Source: JAVJQS01 sp040218815
GTDB taxonomy: Bacteria; Bacteroidota; Bacteroidia; Flavobacteriales_E; Vicingaceae
Reading direction: 5' to 3'
DNA length: 64,000 bases
Assembly: GCA_040218815.1 (NCBI GenBank)
Contig: JAVJQS010000003.1
Coordinates: 62,001-126,000, forward strand
In this document: in pieces, positions 34,521 through 42,826 of the stretch
Layout: each line of letters opens with the position of its first letter
Numbering within the stretch: the stretch's first letter is position 1
Notes under the pieces: model-generated
What the model saw: only the letters and a program-made list of their open reading frames with translations
Told to the model about the DNA's origin: nothing
Databases searched by the model: none
Program-made: the position numbers and the translations under genes

Positions 34521-35621
34521 ATGTTTGGAAGAGTACAATTCCTATTAATTCTTATTCTACTTTCCTTTAATCATTTAAACGCACAAGAAGAAACTTTACC
34601 AAGTTTTCAAGCGGGTATTAAAGGAGGGTATGGCTTCATTATTCCGCATAGTCCAGCTATGGAATACATTGCTTCTCAGCATGTTTCTAGACTTGAATTG
34701 TTTATTGAAAAAAACACTTTTGGTACGCGTGCATGGCAAAGTCGCTATCAATTTCCCCGCTTGGGACTAACAGTTAATTATTTTAATCTAAACAATCCAG
34801 AACATTTAGGAAAAGCATACTCTATCGCACCCTACATGAACTTTAACTTGTGGGGACAAAAAAGTGTGCAATTAAGACTTAGAACAGCTTTAGGGGCTGG
34901 TTATCTTGAAAAGCCATTCGACGCAAAAGAAAATTTTAAAAATGAATCGATTGGTAGTTATATCAACCTATTTTTTTCTGTACAACTAGAAAGTGAAATC
35001 CATCTCAATGATTATTTAGGACTGGTTTTTGGAATTGATTACGCTCATTTCAGTAATACCTCATTTAAAAAACCGAATAAAGGCATTAATATTCCTACAG
35101 CTCAAGGTGGTTTAATTTACCGTTTTGGAGAGCAGCAAAAAAGAAGTGATGAGTTAAAAAATTCTTTTGAAATACCTAAAGGTTTTATCCGGGCAAGTTT
35201 AGCATTTGGAGTGAATGAGATTTATCCCCCAGAAGGAAACAAATATTTAGCAAGTTTCATCTCTATAGGTTATGAAAAAAGAATCAGTCCAAAGAGCTCT
35301 TTAGGAATAAATACTGATGTTTTCTATAATCCTGCTAGACGAGAAGAATTGGAGCGTGATTCAATATACATCGATAATGGATGGGAAAATACTCAAGTTG
35401 GTGTTTCAGCAACATATACTATTCATTTTGGTCGTTTTGAGCCATTTTTTCAAACTGGCTATTACTTAAAGAAAGTGGATGAAGATCTCTCAAATGTGTA
35501 TACAATTTTTGGAGCTAGGGTGCATCTAACAGATCGACTTACTGCTGTAATGTCGCTAAAAACTCACGTTGCAAGTGCAGAATACTTAACATTAGGTGTA
35601 GGTTACAGATTGATGAAATAA
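34521..35621 (+). CDS. Acyloxyacyl hydrolase, PagL-like lipid A deacylase with second barrel
   Basis: A 366-residue outer-membrane protein with a signal peptide ending LNAQ (about residue 21). Residues 30-210 look like a PagL-type barrel: the catalytic His and Ser are probably in YAHFSNTSF (near residue 175) upstream of NKGINIP. Residues 220-366 form a second set of beta strands ending VGVGYRLMK-like (LGVGYRLMK). The family trims ester-linked acyl chains from lipid A. The long two-barrel form is common in Bacteroidota. It abuts the DUF2807 gene, whose ATG begins at the last base of this gene. Confidence 0.82.
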   Translation: MFGRVQFLLILILLSFNHLNAQEETLPSFQAGIKGGYGFIIPHSPAMEYIASQHVSRLELFIEKNTFGTRAWQSRYQFPRLGLTVNYFNLNNPEHLGKAYSIAPYMNFNLWGQKSVQLRLRTALGAGYLEKPFDAKENFKNESIGSYINLFFSVQLESEIHLNDYLGLVFGIDYAHFSNTSFKKPNKGINIPTAQGGLIYRFGEQQKRSDELKNSFEIPKGFIRASLAFGVNEIYPPEGNKYLASFISIGYEKRISPKSSLGINTDVFYNPARREELERDSIYIDNGWENTQVGVSATYTIHFGRFEPFFQTGYYLKKVDEDLSNVYTIFGARVHLTDRLTAVMSLKTHVASAEYLTLGVGYRLMK

Positions 35622-36361
35622 TGATAAAATTGAAAAAAATTGCCTTTTTTATTTTTCTGTTTTCTACAATTATTAGTTGTAAGAAAGAGAATCTTGGTGA
35701 TTGTTTTAAATCTACTGGCGAAATCGTTTTGGAGCAACGTCAGATACCCTCTTTTGAATCCTTAGAGTTACACGATAGAATTAATTTATTTGTTTCATTT
35801 GGAACTGAAATAAGTTTAACAATAGAAGCTGGAGAGAACCTGCTAGAACATATTGAAACGGAAGTAAAGAACAATATATTGATTATTAAAAATAACAATC
35901 GATGCAACTGGGTGAGAAGCTTTAAAAAGGAAATGAACGTGTACTTAACAGCACCAAGTATTAAAGGTATAAATCATTTTGGTTCAGGAGAATTGAGATT
36001 CCGAGATACTTTGACACGCGAAAGATTCACTTTTAATATGTACGAAGCAAGTGGAGATGGATACCTATTGCTGAATACTCAGCAAGCAGAATTAAAAACG
36101 CACACCGGTACGGGAACAATAACTGCTAAAGGAAAAGTAGATTATTTGGTGGCATTTGTTGGAGGAAATGGTTTTGTTGATGCAAGTGCTGTTGAGGGAA
36201 AAAGAGGCTTAGCTGTTGCCGTAAACACAGGTTATATCCGAATAAATGTTTCTGAGGAGTTAGAGGCTACAATATCAGGAACAGGAAATATTGAATACTA
36301 TGGAAACCCTGTAATAGATCTTTCTGATACGGGAGGAGGTAAATTAATAAAGCGCGACTAA
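35621..36361 (+). CDS. DUF2807 (GIN-domain) lipoprotein
   Basis: A 246-residue predicted lipoprotein: signal peptide with lipobox IISC (Cys near residue 20), then a right-handed beta-solenoid of the DUF2807 family with repeated short strands such as GINHFGSGELRF, ASGDGYLLLNTQQAELKTHTGTG and ISGTGNIEYYG. DUF2807 was named a putative autotransporter adhesin head, but its role in Bacteroidota is unproven. It overlaps the stop of the acyloxyacyl hydrolase gene by one base, so both are on one message. Confidence 0.85.
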   Translation: MIKLKKIAFFIFLFSTIISCKKENLGDCFKSTGEIVLEQRQIPSFESLELHDRINLFVSFGTEISLTIEAGENLLEHIETEVKNNILIIKNNNRCNWVRSFKKEMNVYLTAPSIKGINHFGSGELRFRDTLTRERFTFNMYEASGDGYLLLNTQQAELKTHTGTGTITAKGKVDYLVAFVGGNGFVDASAVEGKRGLAVAVNTGYIRINVSEELEATISGTGNIEYYGNPVIDLSDTGGGKLIKRD

Positions 36362-36371
36362 TTTTCTAATT

Positions 36372-36761
36372 TTATTTTGCATCATCAGCATCCCAGCTAA
36401 TTTTCAAAGTTTGTTTTCCCCATTCTTTTGCTTTTTTCACATCAACCCCCATATAAATATCAATTCGCTTGGTGTATCTTTTATTGAGTTTATCTTTAAC
36501 TAAAAAGGGTTCTTCAAACCCCTCAAGGTATACCTCCTTATTGTGTACTAGGCCCGAATCTATCAAATCACGAGAAACGGCAATAGTTTTCATGCCAGGC
36601 TTTAGAGTATCACCCCAAGCAGCTACTGATGGATTATTGGCTTTAGTTTGATATGCAAGGGAATTATAAGCAGTAACAGTCACAACTAAAGACTTCTTAG
36701 GTTTAGTGTTGCAAGCTAAAAATAGTAGTGTTGCGAAGAATAGATATTTTGTTATTCTCAT
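36372..36761 (-). CDS. 3D-domain lipoprotein (RlpA/MltA-like barrel)
   Basis: A 129-residue predicted lipoprotein with lipobox LACN (Cys17). The rest is a small double-psi barrel of the 3D type: VTVTAYNSLAYQTKANNP, AAWGDTLKPGMKTIAVS and the Asp-rich end KRIDIYMGVDVKKAKEWG, including two of the three Asp that name the domain. Related barrels act on or bind peptidoglycan glycan strands. It is a single gene convergent with the DUF2807 lipoprotein. Confidence 0.83.
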   Translation of the reverse strand: MRITKYLFFATLLFLACNTKPKKSLVVTVTAYNSLAYQTKANNPSVAAWGDTLKPGMKTIAVSRDLIDSGLVHNKEVYLEGFEEPFLVKDKLNKRYTKRIDIYMGVDVKKAKEWGKQTLKISWDADDAK

Positions 36762-36885
36762 AGGGCTAAACTATATTCCAATATACTTAATTTAATTCTA
36801 TTTGAAATTCAAATTAATCTATAGCTCCTGTTCCATCTCTAAGATGATTTTTTAGCTCCAAACTATCTAGTTTATTCACTTTAAT

Positions 36886-36893
36886 TACCTTTG
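36886..36893 (+). promoter_or_regulatory. -7 box of the NqrM-like gene
   Basis: TACCTTTG ends 15 bases before the ATG at 36909. It overlaps the longer alternative reading frame from a TTG at 36891, which is therefore not used. Confidence 0.5.
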
Positions 36894-36908
36894 CACAAAT
36901 ACTTAGAT

Positions 36909-37100
36909 ATGAAAGTAATTTTAATCTCAATTGTAATGTTGGCCATTGGTTTTGCCGGGATAGCTATCAAACTTTTACTTAAAAAAGACGGTAAATTTGC
37001 AGGAACTTGCGCCAGCAACAATCCAATGTTAAATGAAGAAGGCGCTCCATGCAGCTTTTGTGGTGCTAAGCCAGATGAAATGTGCCAAAAAGAGGATTAA
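36909..37100 (+). CDS. Small membrane protein with Cys cluster, NqrM-like
   Basis: A 63-residue protein from the ATG at 36909: one N-terminal membrane helix (VILISIVMLAIGFAGIAI), a basic KLLLKKDGKF segment and a tail with four cysteines (GTCASNNP, APCSFCGA, EMCQ). The layout matches NqrM, a small membrane protein needed to mature the sodium-pumping NADH:quinone reductase, which also has a helix followed by cysteines. It is convergent with and overlaps apbE by four bases; ApbE flavinylates the same complex in other bacteria. The NqrM link is inference. Confidence 0.7.
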   Translation: MKVILISIVMLAIGFAGIAIKLLLKKDGKFAGTCASNNPMLNEEGAPCSFCGAKPDEMCQKED

Positions 37101-38113
37101 AACTCTTCAATACTTTTGGCTAAATGTGGAGTAAAATAAGTTTCAAAATTCTCTTCTTCTCCAGAATATATTAAATACGCTGAAAGTTCAGGGTGATTCT
37201 TTAAAAAACTCTTTGTTTTATCTACTCCCATAACCATAAAGGCAGTTGCATAAGCATCAGCCGTTCCACAATCATTAGCAATTACGGTTGCACTCATCAA
37301 TTTATTTTTAGCTGGGTAACCAGTTTTAGGATTTAAAGTGTGTGAGTAACGATTGCCATCTATTTCGTAGTATTTTCGATAATTACCTGATGTCGCCATT
37401 GCTTGGTTTTCCAAACTAATTCTAGCTCCAAGATTTCTTTCTAAATTTTTTCCTTCCGGGCGATCAATACCAATTAGCCACCATTCCCCTCGCTTATTTT
37501 TTCCCTTTACTTTTAACTCACCACCAAGCTCCACATAATAATTTTCAACCTTTTTCTCATCTAAAAGTTTGCAAATTAAATCTACCGAGTATCCTTGAGC
37601 ATTTGCATTGAAGTTTAATCTTGCTCCTTTGACTTTTTTACTTAATACAGAGTCTTTCAAAGAAAAAAGATCAAAACCGCAAATTGCCAATAAACTGTCA
37701 ACTTTTGTTGAATCCATTTTTTCAGGTTTTGAATAGTCAAACCCCCAAGCTTTTATCAAAGGACCTATACTTGGGTCAAATGCGCCAGATGTGATTTCAT
37801 TAATTTCTTTTGAAAGCAAGAATACTTGCTTAAAAATTTCATCAATTACCATTGAATCAGATTGATTGAATTGAGAAATGAGAGAGCTTGGCAAGTAGGT
37901 AGATAAACTCTTATCGAAGGCTGACAACAAAGAATCCACCTGATGCTTTAAACTAAGACTTGAATCTCCCAAATACTTAATGGTGTAAGTAGTGCCTTGA
38001 GCCTCACCTTGAAGGATATATTCTTGATTTACCAGCTCGTTCGAATCGCTTTTATTGGGTTGGCAAGAAAATAATACACAGCTGAGAAAAGCAAAAAAGA
38101 TTATATTTTTCAT
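37097..38113 (-). CDS. apbE: FAD:protein FMN transferase ApbE
   Basis: A 338-residue predicted lipoprotein (lipobox LFSC) that attaches FMN to Thr or Ser of partner proteins such as NqrB/NqrC or RnfG. Motifs include GTTYTIKYLG, IGPLIKAWGF, NFNANAQGYSVDLI, the Gly-rich YVELGGELKVKG and TLNPKTGYPAKNKLMSATVIAND, with DAYATAFMVMG carrying metal-site Asp. I take the ATG at 38113, overlapping DUF2452 by four bases; the upstream extension is basic and non-conserved. No flavinylated partner is in the window. Confidence 0.92.
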   Translation of the reverse strand: MKNIIFFAFLSCVLFSCQPNKSDSNELVNQEYILQGEAQGTTYTIKYLGDSSLSLKHQVDSLLSAFDKSLSTYLPSSLISQFNQSDSMVIDEIFKQVFLLSKEINEITSGAFDPSIGPLIKAWGFDYSKPEKMDSTKVDSLLAICGFDLFSLKDSVLSKKVKGARLNFNANAQGYSVDLICKLLDEKKVENYYVELGGELKVKGKNKRGEWWLIGIDRPEGKNLERNLGARISLENQAMATSGNYRKYYEIDGNRYSHTLNPKTGYPAKNKLMSATVIANDCGTADAYATAFMVMGVDKTKSFLKNHPELSAYLIYSGEEENFETYFTPHLAKSIEEF

Positions 38114-38580
38114 TCTTTTTCTTCTTTTTCCTTTTTTATCACATCCCAAGTATGATCTCCCATCAAACGAGCAGTGGCAATGTATTTTTCATATTTGCAC
38201 TCTCTAGCCCATTCATCGGGTCCAATCATAGAAAGCACTTTCTTCTCATTTTTAGTCTCATATAAATGGTAGGTATGCCCAGTCAATGGTTTAAACCCCA
38301 TATCTGCACCATATATTTCTTCTGAAATTTCTACACGTTCCTTTAAATGATTAGCTTGGTTAACGAGCAACTCCATTTGATCATAAATCTGCTTCATTTG
38401 CACATTAGTCTGTTCTACCATTGCAGACATGGCTGAACTCTTAATACGGTCTTTATCGTCAGGAAAAATTACTGCACTACTCACATTATGCGCATAGGGC
38501 AGGTTATGTGGACTGTCTGTAATCTTATCCTCGTCTATTGGAGTCCTTAAATTCAGATCAGGTTTCTTCTTCTTACTCAT
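38110..38580 (-). CDS. DUF2452 protein
   Basis: A 156-residue soluble protein matching the DUF2452 pattern: DSPHNLPYAHNVSSAVIFPDDKDRIKSSAMSAM, a helical middle (QMKQIYDQMELLVNQ) and MGFKPLTGHTYHLYE with WARECKYEKYIATARLMGDHTW at the end. No activity is known. It is coupled by four-base overlaps to yaaA before it and apbE after it. Confidence 0.85.
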   Translation of the reverse strand: MSKKKKPDLNLRTPIDEDKITDSPHNLPYAHNVSSAVIFPDDKDRIKSSAMSAMVEQTNVQMKQIYDQMELLVNQANHLKERVEISEEIYGADMGFKPLTGHTYHLYETKNEKKVLSMIGPDEWARECKYEKYIATARLMGDHTWDVIKKEKEEKE

Positions 38581-39359
38581 TGTTGATTTTCTTCTCTAGT
38601 AAAAACTGGTTTAGCTGCTGAGCTCATTTCAGAATTATATCTATACCCTCCTAGGTCAAAACCCTGCAATTCATCTGAATGAGCAATTTTATTTTCAATA
38701 ATATAGCGACTCATTAATCCTCTCGCTTTTTTAGCAAAAAATGAAATAATTTTATATTGACCATTCTTAGCATCCTTAAATTCAGGACTAATCACTTTTC
38801 CATCTAACTTTTTTGAATTTACTACCTTAAAGTACTCATTTGAGGCGAGATTTACAATTGTCTTCTCATGGTGATTCTTCAATTGTTCATTAATTAAATC
38901 AGTGGGTTGAGAACCCCAGAATTCATATAAATTGTTAGGTCGGCCAACTTTTAGTTTTGTTCCCATCTCCAAACGATAAGGTTCAATGATATCCAGTGGC
39001 TTTAAAGCACCGTAAAGACCTGATAAAATCAATAGATGGTCTTGTGCATACTCAATTGATGATTTTGTTAAAGAAATGGCATCTAAACCTTGATAAACAT
39101 CACCAGTGAAAGCAAAAAGTGCTTGTCGACTAGTTGAACTTATTTCTTTTTGACCTTTCCAGTTGTAATAGCGTTCAGCATTCAGCTGTGCTAAATCATC
39201 ACTAATAGACATAAGGGTTCTAAGTTTTTTATGACTGAACTTAGATAACTTCTTAATCAGCTTTTCAGAATTATCTAAATAACTAGGAACCGAAAAATTT
39301 TGCAATGGTACTTCCTGATCGAAATCGAGAGATTTTGCTGGTGATAATAAGTGAATCAT
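38577..39359 (-). CDS. yaaA: Peroxide-stress protein YaaA
   Basis: A 260-residue YaaA (DUF328) protein beginning MIHLLSPAKSLDFDQEV. Typical parts are LMSISDDLAQLNAERY, FTGDVYQGLDA, ILSGLYGALKPLDIIEPYRLEMGTKL and the closing FDLGGYRYNSEMSS. E. coli YaaA lowers free iron and protects DNA during peroxide stress. It heads a three-gene operon with DUF2452 and apbE, with a -7 box at 39403-39410. Confidence 0.93.
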   Translation of the reverse strand: MIHLLSPAKSLDFDQEVPLQNFSVPSYLDNSEKLIKKLSKFSHKKLRTLMSISDDLAQLNAERYYNWKGQKEISSTSRQALFAFTGDVYQGLDAISLTKSSIEYAQDHLLILSGLYGALKPLDIIEPYRLEMGTKLKVGRPNNLYEFWGSQPTDLINEQLKNHHEKTIVNLASNEYFKVVNSKKLDGKVISPEFKDAKNGQYKIISFFAKKARGLMSRYIIENKIAHSDELQGFDLGGYRYNSEMSSAAKPVFTREENQQ

Positions 39360-39402
39360 GAGTTAATTTTCAGTGGAAACTGTTATGCTACTATTCTTTT
39401 TC

Positions 39403-39410
39403 CAAAGTTA
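39403..39410 (-). promoter_or_regulatory. -7 box of the yaaA operon
   Basis: TAACTTTG on the minus strand, about 43 bases before the yaaA ATG. No convincing -33 TTG. Confidence 0.4.
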
Positions 39411-39439
39411 ACAAACGCTCTTCTAAATGGTTTCATAAA

Positions 39440-39468
39440 AAAAGGGAAAAGCTGTGCTTTTCCCTTTT
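39440..39468 (-). terminator. Intrinsic terminator of the DUF2911 gene
   Basis: AAAAGGGAAAAGC (39440-39452) and GCTTTTCCCTTTT (39456-39468) form a perfect 13-bp stem with a 3-base loop. On the minus strand the hairpin runs into a T tract at 39437-39443, 34 bases after the DUF2911 stop. Confidence 0.85.
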
Positions 39469-39501
39469 CTAATAAAGTATTAATAGAATGCTAGTGATGC
39501 A

Positions 39502-40341
39502 TTACTTCTTTTTCCACTTTGCTAGATTATCAGTATTCATCTTAATGTAAGGCTGATATTCTGCTGCTTTAGCTAATTCAAGTGATTTTTCAGCTGTTTT
39601 AATTGCCATCTTTTTATCACCTTTTGCTTCATATATTAAAGATAAAGTGTAAACATTCCAGAATTTCTCAGAAATTGAAACTGATTTTTTTGACCATTCT
39701 AGAGCTTGATCTAAATCTTGGTTGTTATCTAGGTAATAACGAGCGCTGCTATTATAAAGACCATATGCATTTTCTACTTTGCTAATTTCATCTTTAATGT
39801 TTTGCATAGCAATTTCTTTTGCTTCAACCTTAACTGGAATTGACCAGATTGTATTTTCCCAAGCAAACATTAAATCAGCAGATTCATCTGTAACATTGGC
39901 AAACCAGAAAGTCATTCTTTCAGTCTTCTCATCAGATTCCATCGGTTTTACAGTAACAGAAGCGACATCATTTTCCGCTTTATAACTACCTTCCTGAACA
40001 CCTAAATCAGAATTCAGCATTACTTTCCATTCATTCTCACCTGGAATACTAACTATTGAGTAAGTACCAGCTTTCACATCAACACGACCAAAGTTTGCGT
40101 CAGTAGTAAATTCTATTTTAGTCGATTGATTTGCTCCAGTTCTCCATACTTGATCAAATGGCTCCAAGCCTCCAAATATGACTCTATCTTTTACACCTGG
40201 TCGTGAATACATTACAGTGATGTCAGTTAAACCAACACGTTGCATCACTTCTGCATAGGGACTTGGTTTTGGTAAATCTTGTGCTTGAACACCAACAGCT
40301 ATAAAAAGTCCTAAAAGACTTAATTTAATTTTTTTAATCAT
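39502..40341 (-). CDS. DUF2911 secreted protein with TPR-like C-terminus
   Basis: A 279-residue exported protein with signal peptide (to VQAQ, about residue 20). Residues 25-170 form the DUF2911 beta domain: PSPYAEVMQRVGLTDITVMYSRPGVKDR, WRTGANQSTKIEFTTD and AGTYSIVSIP. The last 90 residues have two TPR-like helix pairs (LDQALEWSKKSVSISEKFW, IKTAEKSLELAKAAEY). Function unknown. It is monocistronic with a -7 box and a strong terminator. Confidence 0.88.
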   Translation of the reverse strand: MIKKIKLSLLGLFIAVGVQAQDLPKPSPYAEVMQRVGLTDITVMYSRPGVKDRVIFGGLEPFDQVWRTGANQSTKIEFTTDANFGRVDVKAGTYSIVSIPGENEWKVMLNSDLGVQEGSYKAENDVASVTVKPMESDEKTERMTFWFANVTDESADLMFAWENTIWSIPVKVEAKEIAMQNIKDEISKVENAYGLYNSSARYYLDNNQDLDQALEWSKKSVSISEKFWNVYTLSLIYEAKGDKKMAIKTAEKSLELAKAAEYQPYIKMNTDNLAKWKKK

Positions 40342-40366
40342 GTTTATTGTATTTTTCGTTAAGTAG

Positions 40367-40374
40367 CAAACTTA
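40367..40374 (-). promoter_or_regulatory. -7 box of the DUF2911 gene
   Basis: TAAGTTTG on the minus strand, 25 bases before the ATG at 40341. No -33 TTG at the expected distance. Confidence 0.45.
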
Positions 40375-40416
40375 ACTCATTCTGTGAGAAAAAAACAGTT
40401 TTAAGTTTGTTTAACT

Positions 40417-41037
40417 TTATTTAGGTAGGTAGATAACCTTTTTGGATTCAAAAAAGGTGTCAGAAAAAAAATCAGAAATATTAAAAATTTCATGCTTTCG
40501 CTTAAGCTCTTCTAACTCTTCTGTTAAGTCTCCTCCTTTTAAAAATAAAAAACCATTTTTGAGTTCATTAAAAGAGCTGGGTTGAATCTTTTGATTTACC
40601 CAGGTGAGGAAACGTTTACTGCGAGTAACTGCTCTGCTCACTATAAAATCAAACTGACCATCAACCTCTTTAGCGCGTTGATGAGTTGCCCTTACATTTT
40701 TCAATTCTAAGACTTCAGCAATTGCATTTACCACTTTAATTTTTTTGCCTATAGAATCGACACCAAAGAATTTGACTTTTGGGAAAAAGATAGCCAGAGG
40801 TATAAGTGGAAAGCCTCCGCCAGTTCCAACATCTAAAACCCGAGTTTCACTCTTGAATTGTATGACCTTAGCTATTGCTAAGGAGTGTAAGACATGATGA
40901 ACATAAAATTGATCCATGTCTTTCCGAGAAATCACGTTTATCTTAGAGTTCCACTCTTCATAGTGTGGCTTTAATCTTTCAAATTGTTGAATTTGAGAAG
41001 AGCTTAGCCCAGGAAATGCTTTTAAAATTTGCTCCAC
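40417..41037 (-). CDS. rsmG: 16S rRNA (guanine-527-N7) methyltransferase RsmG
   Basis: A 206-residue class I methyltransferase acting on 16S rRNA G527. It has NVISRKDMDQFYVHHVLHSL near residue 35-53, the SAM loop VLDVGTGGGFPLIPLAI near 68-84, FFGVDSIGKKIKVV, and the family segment DFIVSRAVTR. It follows the ECF sigma factor gene by six bases, an unusual partner, and ends the three-gene minus-strand unit. Confidence 0.93.
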   Translation of the reverse strand: MEQILKAFPGLSSSQIQQFERLKPHYEEWNSKINVISRKDMDQFYVHHVLHSLAIAKVIQFKSETRVLDVGTGGGFPLIPLAIFFPKVKFFGVDSIGKKIKVVNAIAEVLELKNVRATHQRAKEVDGQFDFIVSRAVTRSKRFLTWVNQKIQPSSFNELKNGFLFLKGGDLTEELEELKRKHEIFNISDFFSDTFFESKKVIYLPK

Positions 41038-41043
41038 TACCTC

Positions 41044-41649
41044 TTAAATCGATTGCTTGCTTTTTCTAATGAGCTCAGAAAGTAATGAACGAGATCGGAA
41101 TAATTGAGCTTTAACAGTACCTAACGGAATATTTTGTTCAGTTGCAATTTCATCGTAAGACCACTCTTTAAAATAACGCAAAGTAACCAGTGTCTTATAG
41201 GGTTCATCAAGTTTATCTACATACTTTCGCATCAATGAAATTTTTTGCTTTTCAATAAACTTCTCTTCAGGATCTTTTGTGTTTCCGGCTACTTGAACAC
41301 TCCAACTTCCCCCTTTTTGACCTTCAATTTCTTCGTCGATTGAGGTTGTTCTCAATTTTTTCTTTCTAATAAAATCAATACAATGGTTTGTAGCTATACG
41401 GAACAACCAGGTACTAAAAGCATATTGTGGTGTATATTGATCTAACTTTTTAAAGGCTTTTTCAAAAGCTTCAATAGCTAAGTCCTCTGCATCACTTTCA
41501 TTTCGAATCATTTTAAGCACAAGGTAATAGATAGGCTCTCGGTAGCGAGACATTATTTTTGAATAGGCAGCTTGTTCTCCCTTTTTTGCAGCCTCTACCA
41601 AAGCAAAATCTTCAGTTGCCTTCTTAGAAAAATTCTTATTTACTTCCAT
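41044..41649 (-). CDS. ECF-type RNA polymerase sigma factor
   Basis: A 201-residue sigma-70 family protein, region 2 at about residues 25-95 (YREPIYYLVLKMIRNESDAEDLAIEAFEKAF and STWLFRIATNHCIDFIRKK) and region 4 at about 145-195 (LVTLRYFKEWSYDEIATEQNIPLGTVKAQLFRS). No anti-sigma gene follows. The ATG at 41649 lies inside the end of the glycosyltransferase gene (10-base overlap); a longer reading frame from 41730 adds glycosyltransferase-frame shadow sequence. Placing it between a glycosyltransferase and rsmG suggests constitutive coupling rather than the usual sigma/anti-sigma unit. Confidence 0.9.
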   Translation of the reverse strand: MEVNKNFSKKATEDFALVEAAKKGEQAAYSKIMSRYREPIYYLVLKMIRNESDAEDLAIEAFEKAFKKLDQYTPQYAFSTWLFRIATNHCIDFIRKKKLRTTSIDEEIEGQKGGSWSVQVAGNTKDPEEKFIEKQKISLMRKYVDKLDEPYKTLVTLRYFKEWSYDEIATEQNIPLGTVKAQLFRSRSLLSELIRKSKQSI

Positions 41650-42761
41650 CTTTTTACTTTCCAAAACCAAGTTGAAACCCCAATAATTGTTTGGCTGATA
41701 ATTAAAACAAATTCCAGCAACCAAAACCAAGGTATGAAATTTTGCTCGCTAAGCTTTTTACTAATCTTATTAAATATGATAGACTTTAAAACCAAAGTCA
41801 GTCCAAAGGTCATTAAAATGGTGCCAAAATTTTCACTAATATACAAAAGTATTAAAGTTAATATGTTTAAAAGTAAAGTGCTGCTTCCAAATGTTGCCAA
41901 CTGAAACTTATGTTTCCTCTTATATTGCTCCCCTGCTTGTAGTTGTCTCCTTTTTTGCTGAAAATAAGTCATCCAATTATCACTCACTCTACTGATGGTT
42001 TGGGCCTTTTCATCCCATTCTAAAGCTACATTTTTGGATGTTGCCATTTCGTTTACCAATAAATCATCGTCACCACTTCTAATGTTCTTGTGAATATTAA
42101 AAACACTACTATTTTCAAAAATTGTTTTCGTATATGCTAAATTCCTTCCTACACCCATGTATGCATTACCTTTTGAAGCAAAAGAAAAATATTGAGCTGC
42201 CACCATTGTGTTTTCAAAGCGCTGCAAAAGATTTAAAAAGCCGTGTTCTTTAAAATAGCCACTATGTCCTAGCACTATTTGATGATCATCAGTAAAATTA
42301 CTCGCCATTTTAACAAGCCAGTAATCTGATGATGGAACACAGTCTGCATCAGTAAAAACCAAGTGATTATAACTTGCTTTTGATATGGCCAATTGAATAG
42401 CCGACTTTTTCCCAGATTCATTATCCAGTTGATAGACTTGTAGCCGTTCATCATTAAAGCTTTGAAGAATTGACTGTGTTTGATCACTTGAATGATCATC
42501 CACAATTATTAATTCAAATTCAACTAGCTCTTGCTTTATCCAAAGTGGAAGGTGATTGGTCAAATTTTGAGCCTCATTTTTAACAGCTATTATTAATGAA
42601 ACAGGTACGGGTTTATGCTGGGCAGTAGAGTTACTTAATCGGGCAAATGGGATGAAATAATTAAAATAAAAGTAGAGCTGTATACCAATAGAAGCAACCC
42701 ACAAAAACCAACAAATTACTAAAAAACAGTCGATTACATCTATATTTTCATACCAAAGCAT
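41640..42761 (-). CDS. Membrane-bound family 2 glycosyltransferase
   Basis: A 373-residue protein with an N-terminal membrane helix (residues 10-33), a GT2 domain from about 50 (PVSLIIAVKNEAQNL, IIVDDHSSDQT, LVFTDADCVPSS) with the acceptor-side SGDDDLLVNEM and a QKRRQ-like motif FQQKRRQLQAGEQY, and three C-terminal membrane segments. This layout resembles processive or poly-sugar synthases and carotenoid-type transferases. The product is unknown. It is the first gene of the unit with the sigma factor. Confidence 0.88.
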   Translation of the reverse strand: MLWYENIDVIDCFLVICWFLWVASIGIQLYFYFNYFIPFARLSNSTAQHKPVPVSLIIAVKNEAQNLTNHLPLWIKQELVEFELIIVDDHSSDQTQSILQSFNDERLQVYQLDNESGKKSAIQLAISKASYNHLVFTDADCVPSSDYWLVKMASNFTDDHQIVLGHSGYFKEHGFLNLLQRFENTMVAAQYFSFASKGNAYMGVGRNLAYTKTIFENSSVFNIHKNIRSGDDDLLVNEMATSKNVALEWDEKAQTISRVSDNWMTYFQQKRRQLQAGEQYKRKHKFQLATFGSSTLLLNILTLILLYISENFGTILMTFGLTLVLKSIIFNKISKKLSEQNFIPWFWLLEFVLIISQTIIGVSTWFWKVKRWK

Positions 42762-42797
42762 GTCCGTAAAGATAGAATTCTTTTAGGTGGCTTTGCT

Positions 42798-42805
42798 TAC
42801 CTTTG
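42798..42805 (+). promoter_or_regulatory. -7 box of tgt
   Basis: TACCTTTG ends 21 bases before the tgt ATG, immediately upstream of a palindrome (42808-42825). Confidence 0.5.
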
Positions 42806-42807
42806 GC

Positions 42808-42825
42808 CCTGTTTTAAAAAACAGG
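42808..42825 (+). promoter_or_regulatory. Palindrome in the tgt leader
   Basis: CCTGTTTTAAAAAACAGG is a perfect 8-base inverted repeat with a two-base centre, ending one base before the tgt ATG at 42827. In RNA only some of it can pair because of loop limits, giving perhaps a 6-7 bp stem at the very 5' end; in DNA it could be an operator. Confidence 0.55.
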
Positions 42826-42826
42826 T

